A stretch of DNA of 64,000 nucleotides from Candidatus Tanganyikabacteria bacterium. Its GTDB lineage: Bacteria; Cyanobacteriota; Sericytochromatia; S15B-MN24; VGJW01. Position 1 is the stretch's first letter, and each line of letters opens with the position of its first letter. The stretch spans positions 62,001-126,000 of the forward strand of contig VGJW01000006.1 of the NCBI GenBank assembly GCA_016867265.1, read 5' to 3'. The position numbers and the translations under genes were made by a program. Positions 1-8,782 of this stretch are shown here, in pieces. The notes beneath the pieces were generated by a model. The model was not told where the DNA came from. It did not search any database and saw only the letters and a list, made by a program, of their open reading frames with translations.

Positions 1-686
1 TAAGGCTTGCGGCCCTCGGTCGCGAGATGGACCGCGGTCTCGCGGGCTACTTCAGGGGCCAGCTCATCAATGCATCCATCGTCCTCGTCGCTGCGATGGT
101 CGCGTTCAATCTGCCGCCGGTGCAGATGCGCTATGGCGTCGTTGCGGCCGCATTCTGGGGCTTGTGCGAGGTCGTGCCGATGTTCGGCAGCTACGTGGGC
201 ATCGGGACGGCTGTCCTGCTGGCCCTGCTGGAAGGCGGTGGGATCTGGTGGAAGGTGCTTCTCGTGGCCGTCATCATCCAGCAGGTGCGGGACAACCTCA
301 TTTCTCCCAGGGTCATGGCCCACACCACGGGGCTGCATCCGGTGATCATCGTCCTGGCGATCCTCGCCGGGACGCGTGTGGCGGGCCTGCTCGGGCTGTT
401 GCTGGCCATCCCGGTGGCCGCCGTGGCGGCTGCCGGGATGCGGGCGTGGGTGGCTTCCGAGGCCACCGTGGACGAAGCGCCCCCTTCTGCTGGCGAGCCG
501 GCCACGGTATTGCCGCTCACAGGCTTTCTTCCCGGCGAGAGTACCGTCCTGCCGTTGACCCGGCCCTTGCCCGAACTCTCGGAATTGCCTGACGGGCAGC
601 AAGCGGCACAACCCGCTCAACGACGTCAGAGTCCGGCGCGCACGACCATGCAGTTGCTCGGCCAGTTGCCCGAAGGGCCGACTTAG
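1..686 (+). CDS. AI-2E family transporter, C-terminal part (cut by window edge)
   Basis: The reading frame is open back to base 1 and carries the family's 'GYFRGQ' motif right after the first in-window Met (base 27), so this is the 3' part of a longer gene. What follows are hydrophobic membrane segments, a 'RDNLISPRVM' loop and a 'GLHPVIIVLAILAG' segment, all typical of the AI-2E/PerM permease family (PF01594). Members are inner-membrane proteins proposed to export small molecules, and some act as Na+/H+ antiporters. After the last membrane helix there is a tail of roughly 75 residues, rich in Pro, Glu and Gln, that is not part of the family core. The family call is firm. The substrate cannot be read from the sequence. 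Confidence 0.85.
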   Translation, partial: RLAALGREMDRGLAGYFRGQLINASIVLVAAMVAFNLPPVQMRYGVVAAAFWGLCEVVPMFGSYVGIGTAVLLALLEGGGIWWKVLLVAVIIQQVRDNLISPRVMAHTTGLHPVIIVLAILAGTRVAGLLGLLLAIPVAAVAAAGMRAWVASEATVDEAPPSAGEPATVLPLTGFLPGESTVLPLTRPLPELSELPDGQQAAQPAQRRQSPARTTMQLLGQLPEGPT

Positions 687-711
687 ACGGCGCTACCCGC
701 CACCGGCCCGG

Positions 712-1350
712 TCAGCCGCGCAGGCTGGCGATGGCGGCCCTGCGGTCAAGCTGGCCGAAGACCGCGCTCCCTGCCACCAGAACGTCCACACCGGCTGCTG
801 CAAGATCTGCCGCGTTATCCTGCGCAACCCCCCCATCGACCACCGTCAGGACCTCTCGGCCTGCCAGCAGCCCCCGCAAGCGGCGCAAGCGGTCCCAGGT
901 GGCCGGCAGGAAGGCCTGCCCGCCGAATCCCGGGTTCACGGACATGACGAGGACCTGATCCAGATCGTCACGCAGGTCTACCAACCACTCTAGTGGCGTC
1001 GCAGGACAGACCGCCAGGCCCGCGGCGGCCCCAAGGGCCCGGATTGCCGCAAGCGCACGCTGGACGTGGACGGTCGACTCCGCGTGAATCGTCACACGGT
1101 CTGCCCCGGCCCGGACATAGGCCTCAAGACTGCGTTCGGGGTGCTCGATCATCAGGTGGACATCGAGCGGCAAGCGCGTCAGGGGCCTAAGCGCGGCAAT
1201 CAGGGGCGGGCCGAAGGTCAGATTCGGCACGAAGTGCCCATCCATCACATCGAGGTGGAGCCAGTCGGCACCGGCCTCCTCGACGGCGCGAACCTCGTCG
1301 GCAAGGCGCATGAAGTCAGCAGACAGCAGGGAAGGGGCAATCAGGGTCAT
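712..1350 (-). CDS. rpe: Ribulose-phosphate 3-epimerase
   Basis: This cytosolic TIM-barrel enzyme of 212 residues interconverts ribulose 5-phosphate and xylulose 5-phosphate in the pentose phosphate pathway. It starts 'MTLIAPSLLSADFMRL', the canonical N-terminus of the family, and contains 'HLDVMDGHFVPNLTFG' with metal-binding His and Asp residues. 'DVHLMIEHPE', 'MSVNPGFGGQ' and 'VVDGGV' follow in the usual order. The ATG at 1350 overlaps the rnc stop as ATGA, so it is probably translationally coupled as the last gene of the rnc-fab operon. A longer in-frame extension upstream lies inside rnc and has no family similarity. Confidence 0.95.
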   Translation of the reverse strand: MTLIAPSLLSADFMRLADEVRAVEEAGADWLHLDVMDGHFVPNLTFGPPLIAALRPLTRLPLDVHLMIEHPERSLEAYVRAGADRVTIHAESTVHVQRALAAIRALGAAAGLAVCPATPLEWLVDLRDDLDQVLVMSVNPGFGGQAFLPATWDRLRRLRGLLAGREVLTVVDGGVAQDNAADLAAAGVDVLVAGSAVFGQLDRRAAIASLRG

Positions 1351-2111
1351 GGCGTCTGCAGTCGTCCTGTACGGGTCCGCCGGGGGGGGCGGCGCTGTGC
1401 CTGGGAACGGTCCAATCCCTCGAGGGCCCGACGGGCTGCCGCCTGCTCCGCAGCGCGCCGGCTGCCGCCCTCTCCTCGGCCGAGCACGCGTCCATGCAAT
1501 CGGACCTCGACTTCGAACATGTGCTGGGATGCGGAGACCATGACCTCCTGCAAGGTCTGGTACTCGGGCAGGCAGCCATGGCGGCGCTGGCACCATTCCG
1601 CGAGGACGACCTTGGGGTTGTCCGCATCCGGTGCGCCATGGATGATCTCGAGACGGTCCGCCAGGAGGCGTCGGACAAGCACCCGGACGGCCCCTGGCCC
1701 CAATGTGAGCTGGAGCGCACCCACGACGGCCTCGAAGGCACTGGCGGCACTGCTGGGCCGTTCACGCCCTCCCGTACGCTCCTCGCCGCGTCCAAAGCGC
1801 ATGTAGCTCGCAAGGTCGAGGCCCGCGGCGACCTCGGCAAGGACGGCATTGGAGACCATCCTGTGGAGAACCTTGGAGAGCAGACCTTCGGCATCTTCGG
1901 GATAGGTCTCGTAGAGCCACTCGGCGACCAACTGCTTCAGGACGGCGTCCCCGAGGAACTCGAGGCGCTCGTAATGATGACGGTCCGGGTGCTCGGCCGC
2001 ATAGGAAGGATGGGTCACGGCCTGCTCAAGCAGCCGCACGTCGGTATCAAGCGGTAGCGTCAGGCCCGCCAGCAGGTCTTGCAGGGGGCGGTGCAAGCGA
2101 TCAGTGCGCAA
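1347..2111 (-). CDS. rnc: Ribonuclease III
   Basis: This double-strand-specific endoribonuclease processes rRNA precursors and structured mRNAs. The catalytic signature 'YERLEFLGDAVL' carries the acidic metal ligands. A double-stranded-RNA-binding domain follows ('NPKVVLAEWCQRRHG ... FEVEVRLHGRVLGRGEGGSRRAAEQAAA'). The start is uncertain. No ATG fits, and I take TTG at 2111, which overlaps the fabF stop by 11 bases. TTG at 2096 is the alternative, and neither has a clear Shine-Dalgarno sequence. The position directly after fabF matches the acpP-fabF-rnc order of many bacteria. The C-terminal tail is Arg-rich. Confidence 0.93.
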   Translation of the reverse strand: MRTDRLHRPLQDLLAGLTLPLDTDVRLLEQAVTHPSYAAEHPDRHHYERLEFLGDAVLKQLVAEWLYETYPEDAEGLLSKVLHRMVSNAVLAEVAAGLDLASYMRFGRGEERTGGRERPSSAASAFEAVVGALQLTLGPGAVRVLVRRLLADRLEIIHGAPDADNPKVVLAEWCQRRHGCLPEYQTLQEVMVSASQHMFEVEVRLHGRVLGRGEGGSRRAAEQAAARRALEGLDRSQAQRRPPRRTRTGRLQTP

Positions 2112-3345
2112 GGTGACTGAATACCAGCGCGGCGTTCTGGCCGCCGAAGCCCATGTTCTGGGACAGCGCCGCCCGGACGGCTCGGGAACGGGCAGCACCG
2201 GCAATCACGTCGAGCGGGCAATCCGGGTCCGGGTCCGCGTAGTTCAGGGTCATAGGCAGGAGGCCGTGGTGCAGGGACAAGACCGTCGCGGCGGCCTCGA
2301 CGGCACCCGCAGCCCCGAGCAGGTGGCCGGTCATTGACTTGATGGATGACACAGGAATGTCGTCGAGCGCCGCCCCGAAAACCGCCCGGAGCCCGGCGGA
2401 CTCGGCCTTGTCGTTGGCTGGCGTCGAGGTGCCGTGGGCATTGATGTAGCCGATGTCCGCCAGCGAGAGGCTGGCATCACGGATCGCCGCCAGGATGGCA
2501 CGTTGCATGCCGTCCGCCTCGGGTGGCGGTGCCGTCAGGTGATGGGCATCGGCCGAAGCGCCATAACCCGCGACTTGGGCCAGGACACGGGCGCCACGGG
2601 CCTTCGCATGGCCAAGGCGCTCGAGGACCAGCACGGCGGCCCCCTCCCCCATGACAAAGCCGTCGCGCCCACGGTCGAAGGGCCGCGAGGCCCCTGCAGG
2701 ATCGTCGTTGCGCGTGGACAAGGCCTTTGCAGATGCGAAGCCGGCCAGGGAGAGCCGTGTCATCGCGGCTTCGGCACCCCCGGCGAGGATGATGTCGGCA
2801 TCGCCCCGCTGGATCGTCCGGGCCGCTTCGCCAATGGCATGTGCACCGGACGCGCAGGCCGTGACCGGACTGAGATTGGGTCCCCTGAGGCCGAGGTGCA
2901 TGGCGGGTACGCCGGCCGCCATGTTGACGATGACACCCGGAATGAGAAACGGCGAGACGCGTCCAGGGCCCTTGTCCAGCAAGTTGCGGTGCTCTTCCTC
3001 GAGCATGTCCAGCGCCCCCATGCCGGAACCGATGAAAACCCCGGCGCGATCACGGTCGCAGTCGACGTCCTCGAGGCCGGCATCCCGCCACGCGTGCACC
3101 GCCGCCCAGACGGCAAACTGGATGAACCGCGTCAGGCGACGCGCATCCTTGGCACTCAGGACCGACAGCGGATCGAAGCCCTTGGCCTCGCCGCCGAACC
3201 GCACGGGCAGGTCCGATGCGTCAAAGCGTGTCAGGGGGCCGATGCCTGACTGCCCTGCCACCAGAGAAGTCCAGAAGGACGAGACCGTCGAGCCCAGGGG
3301 ACTGACGAGGCCAAGGCCCGTGACGACGACTGGTTCACGATTCAT
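2101..3345 (-). CDS. fabF: Beta-ketoacyl-ACP synthase II
   Basis: This is the elongating condensing enzyme of type II fatty acid synthesis, which joins malonyl-ACP to acyl-ACP. The Cys-His-His catalytic triad is visible as C164 ('VTACASGAHA'), H304 ('NAHGTSTPANDKAE') and H341 ('SIKSMTGHLLGAAG'). The length of 414 residues is normal. The ATG at 3345 has an AGGA Shine-Dalgarno sequence about 7 bases upstream and begins 'MNREPVVVTGLGLVSPLG', which fits the family. It follows acpP by 61 bases in a minus-strand fab operon. Confidence 0.96.
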   Translation of the reverse strand: MNREPVVVTGLGLVSPLGSTVSSFWTSLVAGQSGIGPLTRFDASDLPVRFGGEAKGFDPLSVLSAKDARRLTRFIQFAVWAAVHAWRDAGLEDVDCDRDRAGVFIGSGMGALDMLEEEHRNLLDKGPGRVSPFLIPGVIVNMAAGVPAMHLGLRGPNLSPVTACASGAHAIGEAARTIQRGDADIILAGGAEAAMTRLSLAGFASAKALSTRNDDPAGASRPFDRGRDGFVMGEGAAVLVLERLGHAKARGARVLAQVAGYGASADAHHLTAPPPEADGMQRAILAAIRDASLSLADIGYINAHGTSTPANDKAESAGLRAVFGAALDDIPVSSIKSMTGHLLGAAGAVEAAATVLSLHHGLLPMTLNYADPDPDCPLDVIAGAARSRAVRAALSQNMGFGGQNAALVFSHLAH

Positions 3346-3406
3346 GCGGCGTCCTGCTTCCTGACCGGGGACACCGCGCGGCATCCCCGGTCCCGAACCC
3401 GAAGAC

Positions 3407-3667
3407 CTAGGCCTTGTTGGCCTCGACGTAAGACACGACGGCCGCCACGGTGGTCAGGCCCTCGGCAGCCTCATCGGGAATCTGCAAGTCGAAAGCTTCC
3501 TCGACGGCCATCACCAGTTCGACCGTGTCGAGGGAGTCTGCACCAAGGTCTTCCTGGAAGCTGGCCTCAAGCGTCACGACGTCGGCCGTGACGCCCAATT
3601 TCTCGACGACGATGGCGCGAATGCGCTCGAACAGCTCCTGGCCGCTCACGGTTCCGGTCTCGGACAT
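3407..3667 (-). CDS. acpP: Acyl carrier protein
   Basis: This 86-residue acidic carrier holds growing acyl chains on a phosphopantetheine arm. The attachment serine is S45 in the '[18 protein letters not shown]' motif. The ATG at 3667 has one of the strongest Shine-Dalgarno sequences in the window (GGAGGAAA), which matches the high expression expected of ACP. It lies between fabG (15 bases) and fabF in the conserved fabG-acpP-fabF order. Confidence 0.97.
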   Translation of the reverse strand: MSETGTVSGQELFERIRAIVVEKLGVTADVVTLEASFQEDLGADSLDTVELVMAVEEAFDLQIPDEAAEGLTTVAAVVSYVEANKA

Positions 3668-3681
3668 GGGAATTTCCTCCA

Positions 3682-4425
3682 TCACAAGTGCAGGCCGCCA
3701 TCCACACGGATGACTTGGCCCGTCACGTAGGGGGCGCGCGTCGCGAGGAACACGCAGAGGTCGGCGACCTCTGCTGGCTCCCCGAAACGCGACAGGGGCA
3801 GACGTTGCAGCAGCGCGTCGCGGACAGCCTGATCGAGCGTCTCGGTCATGTCCGATACGATGAATCCGGGGGCGATCGCGTTCACCCGGATGTTCCGGGA
3901 CCCGAGTTCCTTGGCCAAGGCCATCGTCAGGCCCACGAGACCGGCCTTGGATGCGGCGTAATTGGCCTGACCGGCCTGACCGTCGAGGCCCACGACGCTG
4001 CTCATGTTCATGATGCAGCCGCTGCGACGCTTCATCATGGGCTTGATGGCCGACCTTGCACAGAGAAAAGCACCTTTTAGGTTCGTGTCGAGAACTTCGT
4101 CCCACGCCTCGTTCGACAGCCGTAAGGCCAGAGCATCCCGGGTGATGCCGGCGTTGTTGACGAGTACATCGAGACGTTGGTCAGACCACGCAAGAACGTC
4201 GGAGAACAGGCGATCCACCTGTGCCGGATCCGCGACATCGGCACCGAAGGCCCTGGCGACGCCACCACTGGCGACGATGCTGCCGACCACCTCGGCAGCG
4301 GCCTCGGCCGAGCGGCCATAGTTGACGGCAACGGCATGTCCTGCATCGGCGAAGGCGAGGGCAAGAGCCTTGCCGATGCCCCTTCCGGCACCGGTGATCA
4401 GGGCGACAGGCTGATCCGGATTCAC
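3682..4425 (-). CDS. fabG: 3-oxoacyl-ACP reductase
   Basis: This short-chain dehydrogenase uses NADPH to reduce beta-ketoacyl-ACP. The Rossmann motif '[10 protein letters not shown]' is at the N-terminus and 'NNAGITRD' near residue 90. The catalytic Ser-Tyr-Lys lies at about S143, Y156 and K160 ('[20 protein letters not shown]'). The protein has 247 residues. The start is GTG at 4425, overlapping the fabD stop as GTGA, so reinitiation from fabD is likely. Any longer frame would run into fabD and add unrelated sequence. Confidence 0.95.
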   Translation of the reverse strand: MNPDQPVALITGAGRGIGKALALAFADAGHAVAVNYGRSAEAAAEVVGSIVASGGVARAFGADVADPAQVDRLFSDVLAWSDQRLDVLVNNAGITRDALALRLSNEAWDEVLDTNLKGAFLCARSAIKPMMKRRSGCIMNMSSVVGLDGQAGQANYAASKAGLVGLTMALAKELGSRNIRVNAIAPGFIVSDMTETLDQAVRDALLQRLPLSRFGEPAEVADLCVFLATRAPYVTGQVIRVDGGLHL

Positions 4426-5354
4426 GCGGCAACACCGGCGCCAGTCAACGCGGCCGCCACGGCACGCAGTTCGCCGGGCGTGGCAGCCGACAGCACCCGG
4501 GCCTCTGGCAAAATCTTGCGGATGAGCCCGGACAACGTCTTGCCGGCTCCCAACTCGACAAAGGTCGTCACGCCCATGGCCGACATCGTCCGGACGCAGC
4601 CGACCCAGTCGACACCGGCAGCCAACTGGCGCCCGAGCCGGTCCGCCAGCTGCGCAGCGTCCGTGTTGGCTGCTGCATCGACGTTGTGGACGACCGGACA
4701 CCCCAAGGGTTGCCACGGCGCCTGCGCCAGGGCACGGGAGAGCGGGGCAAGCGCACCGGCCATCAGAGGTGAATGAAAGGCACCCGAAACCTGCAAAGGC
4801 AGCACCCTGCGGGCACCTCGTCCAGCACCTTCGCGCGCGACCCATGCAATTCCCTCGGCCGTGCCCGAGATGACGGACTGGCCCGGCGCGTTGCGGTTGG
4901 CCAGCACGACCGTCGGCGGGGCTTCACGGCAGAGTTGTTCCAGAGCGGCGTCCTCCATGCCCAGCACCGCAGCCATGGTGCCGGCAGGCGCCTCTGCCAT
5001 GGCCTGGCCGCGGACCGACACGAGCCTGGCCGCCGCAGCGACCTCGAGCCCCCCGGCCACCTGCACCGCCGTATACTCCCCGAGGGAATGTCCCGCAACG
5101 ACATCGGGCGCAGGAGCCCCGAGACTGCGCAACACGCGGGCAGCGGCCACGCCGCAGGCGAGAAGGGCCAACTGGGCGTGGCGCGTCATCGTGAGCGCGT
5201 CAGGCGGGCCTTCGGTCATCAAGCGCAACAGGTCGACACCGGAGGCCTCTGCTACTTCTTGGGCCACGGCATGCGCCTCTGACCAAGCGGCGAACATCTC
5301 ACCGCCCATGCCGACGAACTGCGCCCCTTGTCCGGGAAAGACATAGGCGATCAT
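4422..5354 (-). CDS. fabD: Malonyl-CoA:ACP transacylase
   Basis: It loads malonate from CoA onto ACP for fatty acid synthesis. It begins 'MIAYVFPGQGAQFVGMG'. The nucleophile is S90 in 'GHSLGEY' and the catalytic His is H194 in 'SGAFHSPLM'. The ATG at 5354 overlaps the fabH stop as ATGA. A Met seven codons upstream is possible but lies inside fabH. The length of 310 residues is typical. Two points of translational coupling (fabH-fabD and fabD-fabG) suggest tight stoichiometry. Confidence 0.95.
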   Translation of the reverse strand: MIAYVFPGQGAQFVGMGGEMFAAWSEAHAVAQEVAEASGVDLLRLMTEGPPDALTMTRHAQLALLACGVAAARVLRSLGAPAPDVVAGHSLGEYTAVQVAGGLEVAAAARLVSVRGQAMAEAPAGTMAAVLGMEDAALEQLCREAPPTVVLANRNAPGQSVISGTAEGIAWVAREGAGRGARRVLPLQVSGAFHSPLMAGALAPLSRALAQAPWQPLGCPVVHNVDAAANTDAAQLADRLGRQLAAGVDWVGCVRTMSAMGVTTFVELGAGKTLSGLIRKILPEARVLSAATPGELRAVAAALTGAGVAA

Positions 5355-6373
5355 GGCTGCGCGGGTTCCGACCATCTGGCGTCATGTTGGGGCAACGGCC
5401 GCGTGATCGTCCAGCGAAGGCCAACGCCGGCCCACGTAAGGCCCGAGCCGAACCCTGCCAACAACAGTTTGTCCCCAGCTGCAAAACGGCCTTGGCCTGC
5501 CGCCTCGGCGAGGGCCACGGCAATGGTGCCGGCGCTGGTGTTGGCCATGCGATCGATGTTGAGGACCAACTTGTCCATGGGGACGGACAGCCGCTCGGCC
5601 ACCGCCTCGAGGATGCGCAGGTTCGCCTGGTGCAGGACGAGATGATCCACGTCGGCGACGCTCCAGCCGGCATCGGCACAGGTCTCCTGCACCAGCCTCG
5701 GAACGAGGCCCACGGCCCAGCGATAGACCTCGCGGCCCTTCATCCGGACTTCGTGTCGACTGGGGTCGCCCACGGGCGGGACCCGACTGCCCAGCGGGAT
5801 CACGATATGCTCTGCACCGCTACCATCGGCACCGAGCCGTGCGGCAACGATACCGGGTTCGGTCCCCTGCTCGAGCACGGCAGCTCCGCAGCCATCGCCG
5901 AAAAGAATGGCCGTCGCGCGGTCCTTCCAGTTGAGGAAACGGGACAGCAGGTCCCCGCCAATGACGAGCACGCGCCGGTACATGCCAGATCGGATGAACT
6001 GGCTGGCCACCACGAGGGCATAGGCATAGCCCGAGCATGCGGCCTCCATGTCGAAGGCCGCAGCACGGACGGCACCGACACGATGGGCCACCATGGCCGC
6101 TGTCGCGGGCATCAGGTAATCCGGAGTGCTCGAGGCACAGATGACGAGGTCCACGTCGGCGGGCTCGACTTCGGCGTGCAGCAAGGCCTGCCGTGCCGCT
6201 ACCGTCGCCATATCGCTCATGTGAACATCGTCCGTGACGAAGCGACGCTCACGAATGCCCGTGTGGGAGGCAATCCAATCGTCGGTCGTGTCGAGCACGG
6301 CCTCGAGGTCACGATTGGTGACCACGCGTGTGGGCAGGTAGTGCCCGACTCCTGAGAGGACGACGTGATGCAT
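5351..6373 (-). CDS. fabH: Beta-ketoacyl-ACP synthase III
   Basis: It starts fatty acid synthesis by condensing an acyl-CoA with malonyl-ACP. The catalytic triad is C113 ('DMEAACSGYAYAL'), H248 ('LVLHQANLRI') and N278 ('NIDRMANTSAG'). The protein has 340 residues. The ATG at 6373 shares one base with the plsX stop (TGATG arrangement). The conserved order plsX-fabH-fabD-fabG-acpP-fabF is complete here. Confidence 0.96.
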   Translation of the reverse strand: MHHVVLSGVGHYLPTRVVTNRDLEAVLDTTDDWIASHTGIRERRFVTDDVHMSDMATVAARQALLHAEVEPADVDLVICASSTPDYLMPATAAMVAHRVGAVRAAAFDMEAACSGYAYALVVASQFIRSGMYRRVLVIGGDLLSRFLNWKDRATAILFGDGCGAAVLEQGTEPGIVAARLGADGSGAEHIVIPLGSRVPPVGDPSRHEVRMKGREVYRWAVGLVPRLVQETCADAGWSVADVDHLVLHQANLRILEAVAERLSVPMDKLVLNIDRMANTSAGTIAVALAEAAGQGRFAAGDKLLLAGFGSGLTWAGVGLRWTITRPLPQHDARWSEPAQP

Positions 6374-7437
6374 CAGGACCGGACCTCCGGGTGCTCTGGG
6401 TGATCGGCTGCTTCGCCGGTTGAAAGGCTCTCTGCCAGCCTCTCCTGCAGATTGCCCCTCGCGGAACGGGCAGCGAGGGCCAGCGCCGAGGCCACGGCCG
6501 GCGCCTGGCTGCTGCCGTGGGCCGCCACGCACAGGCCGCGCACGCCGAGCAGGACGGCACCACCGTGAGCCGCAGGGTCCAAACGCTCACGGACGGCCTG
6601 AAATGCGGGACCAAGCAAGGGGGCCGCGATGCGCCGCCACAAGGGCAGCGTCCCGACGGCATCCGTGAGCAGGTTCGTCACCAACTGCGACACGCCTTCG
6701 GCCGTCTTCAGGAAGATATTGCCCGCGAACCCGTCGCAAACGACCACGTCCGCCTCGGGCAGGAAGACGCCCCGACCCTCGACATTGCCCGCAAAGACCC
6801 AGGCTCCGCCTCCCAGGGGCACTCCGGCACCGATGCGCCCGGCAAGGGCACGATACAGTGCCTGGGATCGCGCATCACCCTTGCCGGATTCCTCTCCGAT
6901 ATTCAGCACCCCGACACGCGGCTCCGGGATCCCTAGCACAATCCGTGCCATGGCCGTTCCCATCGCGGCGAAGTCAAGCAACCACTCGGGGCGGCTGTCG
7001 ACAGTACCCCCGACGTCCAGCACCACGGCGGGACCGGACAATGTCGGCACGATGGCCGCGAGTGCGGGCCGAGGTATGCCTCCAAGGCGCCCGAGCGTCA
7101 ACACCGCAGCGGCTGCGAAGGCACCTGTCGACCCGGCCGAAACCACCGCATCGGCAGCACCGTGCCTGACGTCCCTGAGACAGGAAACCACGGACAGGGA
7201 CGGCTGCCGTCGCACCGCACCGGCGGCCTCATCCATCCCCGGCGCTTCCCCCGACGGACAAGCGACAAGACGCCCCGTCCCGTCAGCGGCAAGGCCCGCG
7301 AGAACCTCCGGCGTGGCATGAATGCGAACCGTCAGCGCCAGATCGCGCCCGACGGCAAGCCGCGCCCCCCGAAGGACTTCGAGAGGCGCGTGGTCTCCAC
7401 CCATCCCATCGAGGGCGACGGTAACGGGCCGACCCAA
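6373..7437 (-). CDS. plsX: Phosphate acyltransferase PlsX
   Basis: It converts acyl-ACP to acyl-phosphate, the first committed donor for phospholipid synthesis in the PlsX/PlsY route. Diagnostic segments are 'VALDGMGGDHAPLEVLRGA', 'VSAGSTGAFAAAAVLTLGR', 'GVLNIGEESGKGD' and 'DGFAGNIFLKTAEG'. I take TTG at 7437 as the start because the next codons lead directly into the conserved beta strand, and the longer frame reads through rpmF. This gives 354 residues, normal for the family. The gap to rpmF is 5 bases. Confidence 0.94.
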   Translation of the reverse strand: MGRPVTVALDGMGGDHAPLEVLRGARLAVGRDLALTVRIHATPEVLAGLAADGTGRLVACPSGEAPGMDEAAGAVRRQPSLSVVSCLRDVRHGAADAVVSAGSTGAFAAAAVLTLGRLGGIPRPALAAIVPTLSGPAVVLDVGGTVDSRPEWLLDFAAMGTAMARIVLGIPEPRVGVLNIGEESGKGDARSQALYRALAGRIGAGVPLGGGAWVFAGNVEGRGVFLPEADVVVCDGFAGNIFLKTAEGVSQLVTNLLTDAVGTLPLWRRIAAPLLGPAFQAVRERLDPAAHGGAVLLGVRGLCVAAHGSSQAPAVASALALAARSARGNLQERLAESLSTGEAADHPEHPEVRS

Positions 7438-7442
7438 GGCCG

Positions 7443-7625
7443 TCAGGCCTGGACGACCTTCAGGATCTGCTCGCCCTTGTAGTAGCCGCAGGCGGCGCAA
7501 ACCGTGTGGGGGATCATCTTGGCGCCGCAGTTGGAGCAGGTCGTCAGGTTGGTAACCTTGGCCTTCCAATGGGCACGACGGCTCCACTGCTTGGAGTTGG
7601 TGGTCTTCTTCTTAGGTTGCGCCAT
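7443..7625 (-). CDS. rpmF: Large ribosomal subunit protein bL32
   Basis: A 60-residue basic ribosomal protein starting 'MAQPKKKTTNSKQWSRRAH'. It has a zinc-ribbon pair, C-x2-C ('CSNCGAKM') and C-x2-C ('VCAACGYY'), so it is the four-cysteine zinc-binding form. GGAGGAG lies upstream of the ATG at 7625. It overlaps the end of the DUF177 gene by 14 bases, the usual DUF177-rpmF-plsX arrangement. Confidence 0.96.
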   Translation of the reverse strand: MAQPKKKTTNSKQWSRRAHWKAKVTNLTTCSNCGAKMIPHTVCAACGYYKGEQILKVVQA

Positions 7626-8106
7626 GGTCTTCGGTCTCCTCCGGGCGGGGGGTCCCCAGGTCGGCAAGCTTCCGCCAGCGGGGATCGAGGGGGGGCAGGT
7701 CCTGGGCCGTGGGCAGCGGACAACCGCAGTGCTGGCGGGCGGGCAAGGACAGGATCACATGCTGACGCACGAGATCGTCCACGTCGAGACCCCCACGTGC
7801 CCAGACCGTTTCCTCGACCTCAGTCGAGACAGGCGGTTCGGACACGACCGTGAAGACCTCGTCGACCTCGACATCGAGATCGAGGTCATAGGGCTCCGCG
7901 CACCAATGGCAAGCCACCCGCATCGACATCTGGAAGTCCCCGTGGAATGCGATGGAACTGCTGTCTGCCGAGAGGGTAGCCACGAGGCCACCGACCACAG
8001 GACTCGTGGCGAGCCCGGTATCCGGCGTCACCTCGATGGTTCCGCGATAGGCTCCCCGCCACTCCCGATCAGGAGCGGCATGCAGGGATGCCACATCGAT
8101 GACCAT
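7612..8106 (-). CDS. DUF177 (YceD-like) protein
   Basis: This protein of about 164 residues belongs to the DUF177/YceD family, nearly always encoded just before rpmF. The family has been linked to 23S rRNA or large-subunit assembly. Visible hallmarks are the central 'ACHWCAEPYDLDLDVEVDEVF' region, cut here only by length, and a C-terminal Cys pair with Asp-Pro-Arg ('LDPRWRKLADL'). The ATG at 8106 has GTGAGG upstream. A TTG one codon earlier is possible. It is the first gene of the operon running down to rpe, and its promoter sits at 8154-8183. Confidence 0.88.
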   Translation of the reverse strand: MVIDVASLHAAPDREWRGAYRGTIEVTPDTGLATSPVVGGLVATLSADSSSIAFHGDFQMSMRVACHWCAEPYDLDLDVEVDEVFTVVSEPPVSTEVEETVWARGGLDVDDLVRQHVILSLPARQHCGCPLPTAQDLPPLDPRWRKLADLGTPRPEETEDHGAT

Positions 8107-8123
8107 CAAAGCTGCCTCACCAG

Positions 8124-8146
8124 AAAAACCGCCGGAACACCGGCGG
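8124..8146 (-). terminator. Rho-independent terminator after smpB, also the 5' end of the fab operon leader
   Basis: On the minus strand a perfect 7-bp stem (CCGCCGG / CCGGCGG) with a 4-base loop is followed directly by TTTTT. It is the natural terminator of smpB, whose stop is at 8195. It also lies downstream of the fab operon promoter, so its RNA copy would form the first structure of that mRNA. It is the only classic hairpin-plus-U-tract I found in the window. Confidence 0.75.
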
Positions 8147-8153
8147 GTCCGCC

Positions 8154-8183
8154 ATGTTAGCTCGGTCGTGACGACCGGGTCAA
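8154..8183 (-). promoter_or_regulatory. Sigma-70-type promoter of the DUF177-rpmF-fab operon
   Basis: On the minus strand, TTGACC (8183-8178) is followed after 18 bases by TAACAT (8159-8154). That is 5/6 and 4/6 to the -35 and -10 consensus. A start site near 8147 would give a leader of about 40 bases before the DUF177 ATG, with a hairpin at its very 5' end. This is pattern matching only and no transcript data are available. Confidence 0.6.
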
Positions 8184-8194
8184 GGACCGTGCGC

Positions 8195-8659
8195 TCAGCG
8201 ACCGTGGCCCTTCACGGCCCGTTCCATCTCGCGCCGGGCATCTCGCCCCGCGATGGCCTCGCGCTTGTCGTGAAGCTTCTTGCCCCGACACAGGCCGAAC
8301 TCCAGCTTGGCATGCTGCCCCTTCCAGTAGAGGCGCAGCGGGATCAGGCTGAGGCCGTCCTGCTTGATGGTGCCGTAGAGGCGCCGGATCTCGGCCTTGT
8401 GGAGCAGGAGAGGACGCGGCCGAAGCGGGTCATGGTTGTAGCGGTTCCCTAGGGCATACGGGGCGATGTGAAGCTGCAGCAGGGCGGCCTGACCGTCCTC
8501 GATGCGAATCCATGCATCGGACATCGTCACCTTGCCCATCCGCAAGGACTTGACCTCGGTGCCGGTCAGGACGAGGCCCGCCTCGAGGGTCTCTAGAACG
8601 AAGTATTCATAGCGGGCACGACGATGCTCGCTGATGGTGCGGGAGTCCGCGTTGCTCAC
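8195..8659 (-). CDS. smpB: SsrA-binding protein SmpB
   Basis: This tmRNA partner in trans-translation rescues stalled ribosomes. The 154-residue protein has the OB-fold signature 'LEAGLVLTGTEVKSLRMGKV', then 'DAWIRIEDGQAALLQLHIAPY' in two linked strands and 'GNRYNHDPLRPRPLLLHKAEI' in the usual order. It ends in the basic tail that enters the decoding centre ('KKLHDKREAIAGRDARRE'). The start is GTG at 8659 with GGGAGGG 5 bases upstream. No ssrA gene is visible next to it. Confidence 0.96.
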   Translation of the reverse strand: MSNADSRTISEHRRARYEYFVLETLEAGLVLTGTEVKSLRMGKVTMSDAWIRIEDGQAALLQLHIAPYALGNRYNHDPLRPRPLLLHKAEIRRLYGTIKQDGLSLIPLRLYWKGQHAKLEFGLCRGKKLHDKREAIAGRDARREMERAVKGHGR

Positions 8660-8782
8660 CCCGCCCTCCCTGCGTTAGGATGCCGTACGGGGGCTTGCGT
8701 CCCCGTCCCGACTCATGTTCCGCCTGCACCCGGGCACGGTCAAGAACCTTCCCGGATTGTGCATGGCTTGACGGAGGCCAGC

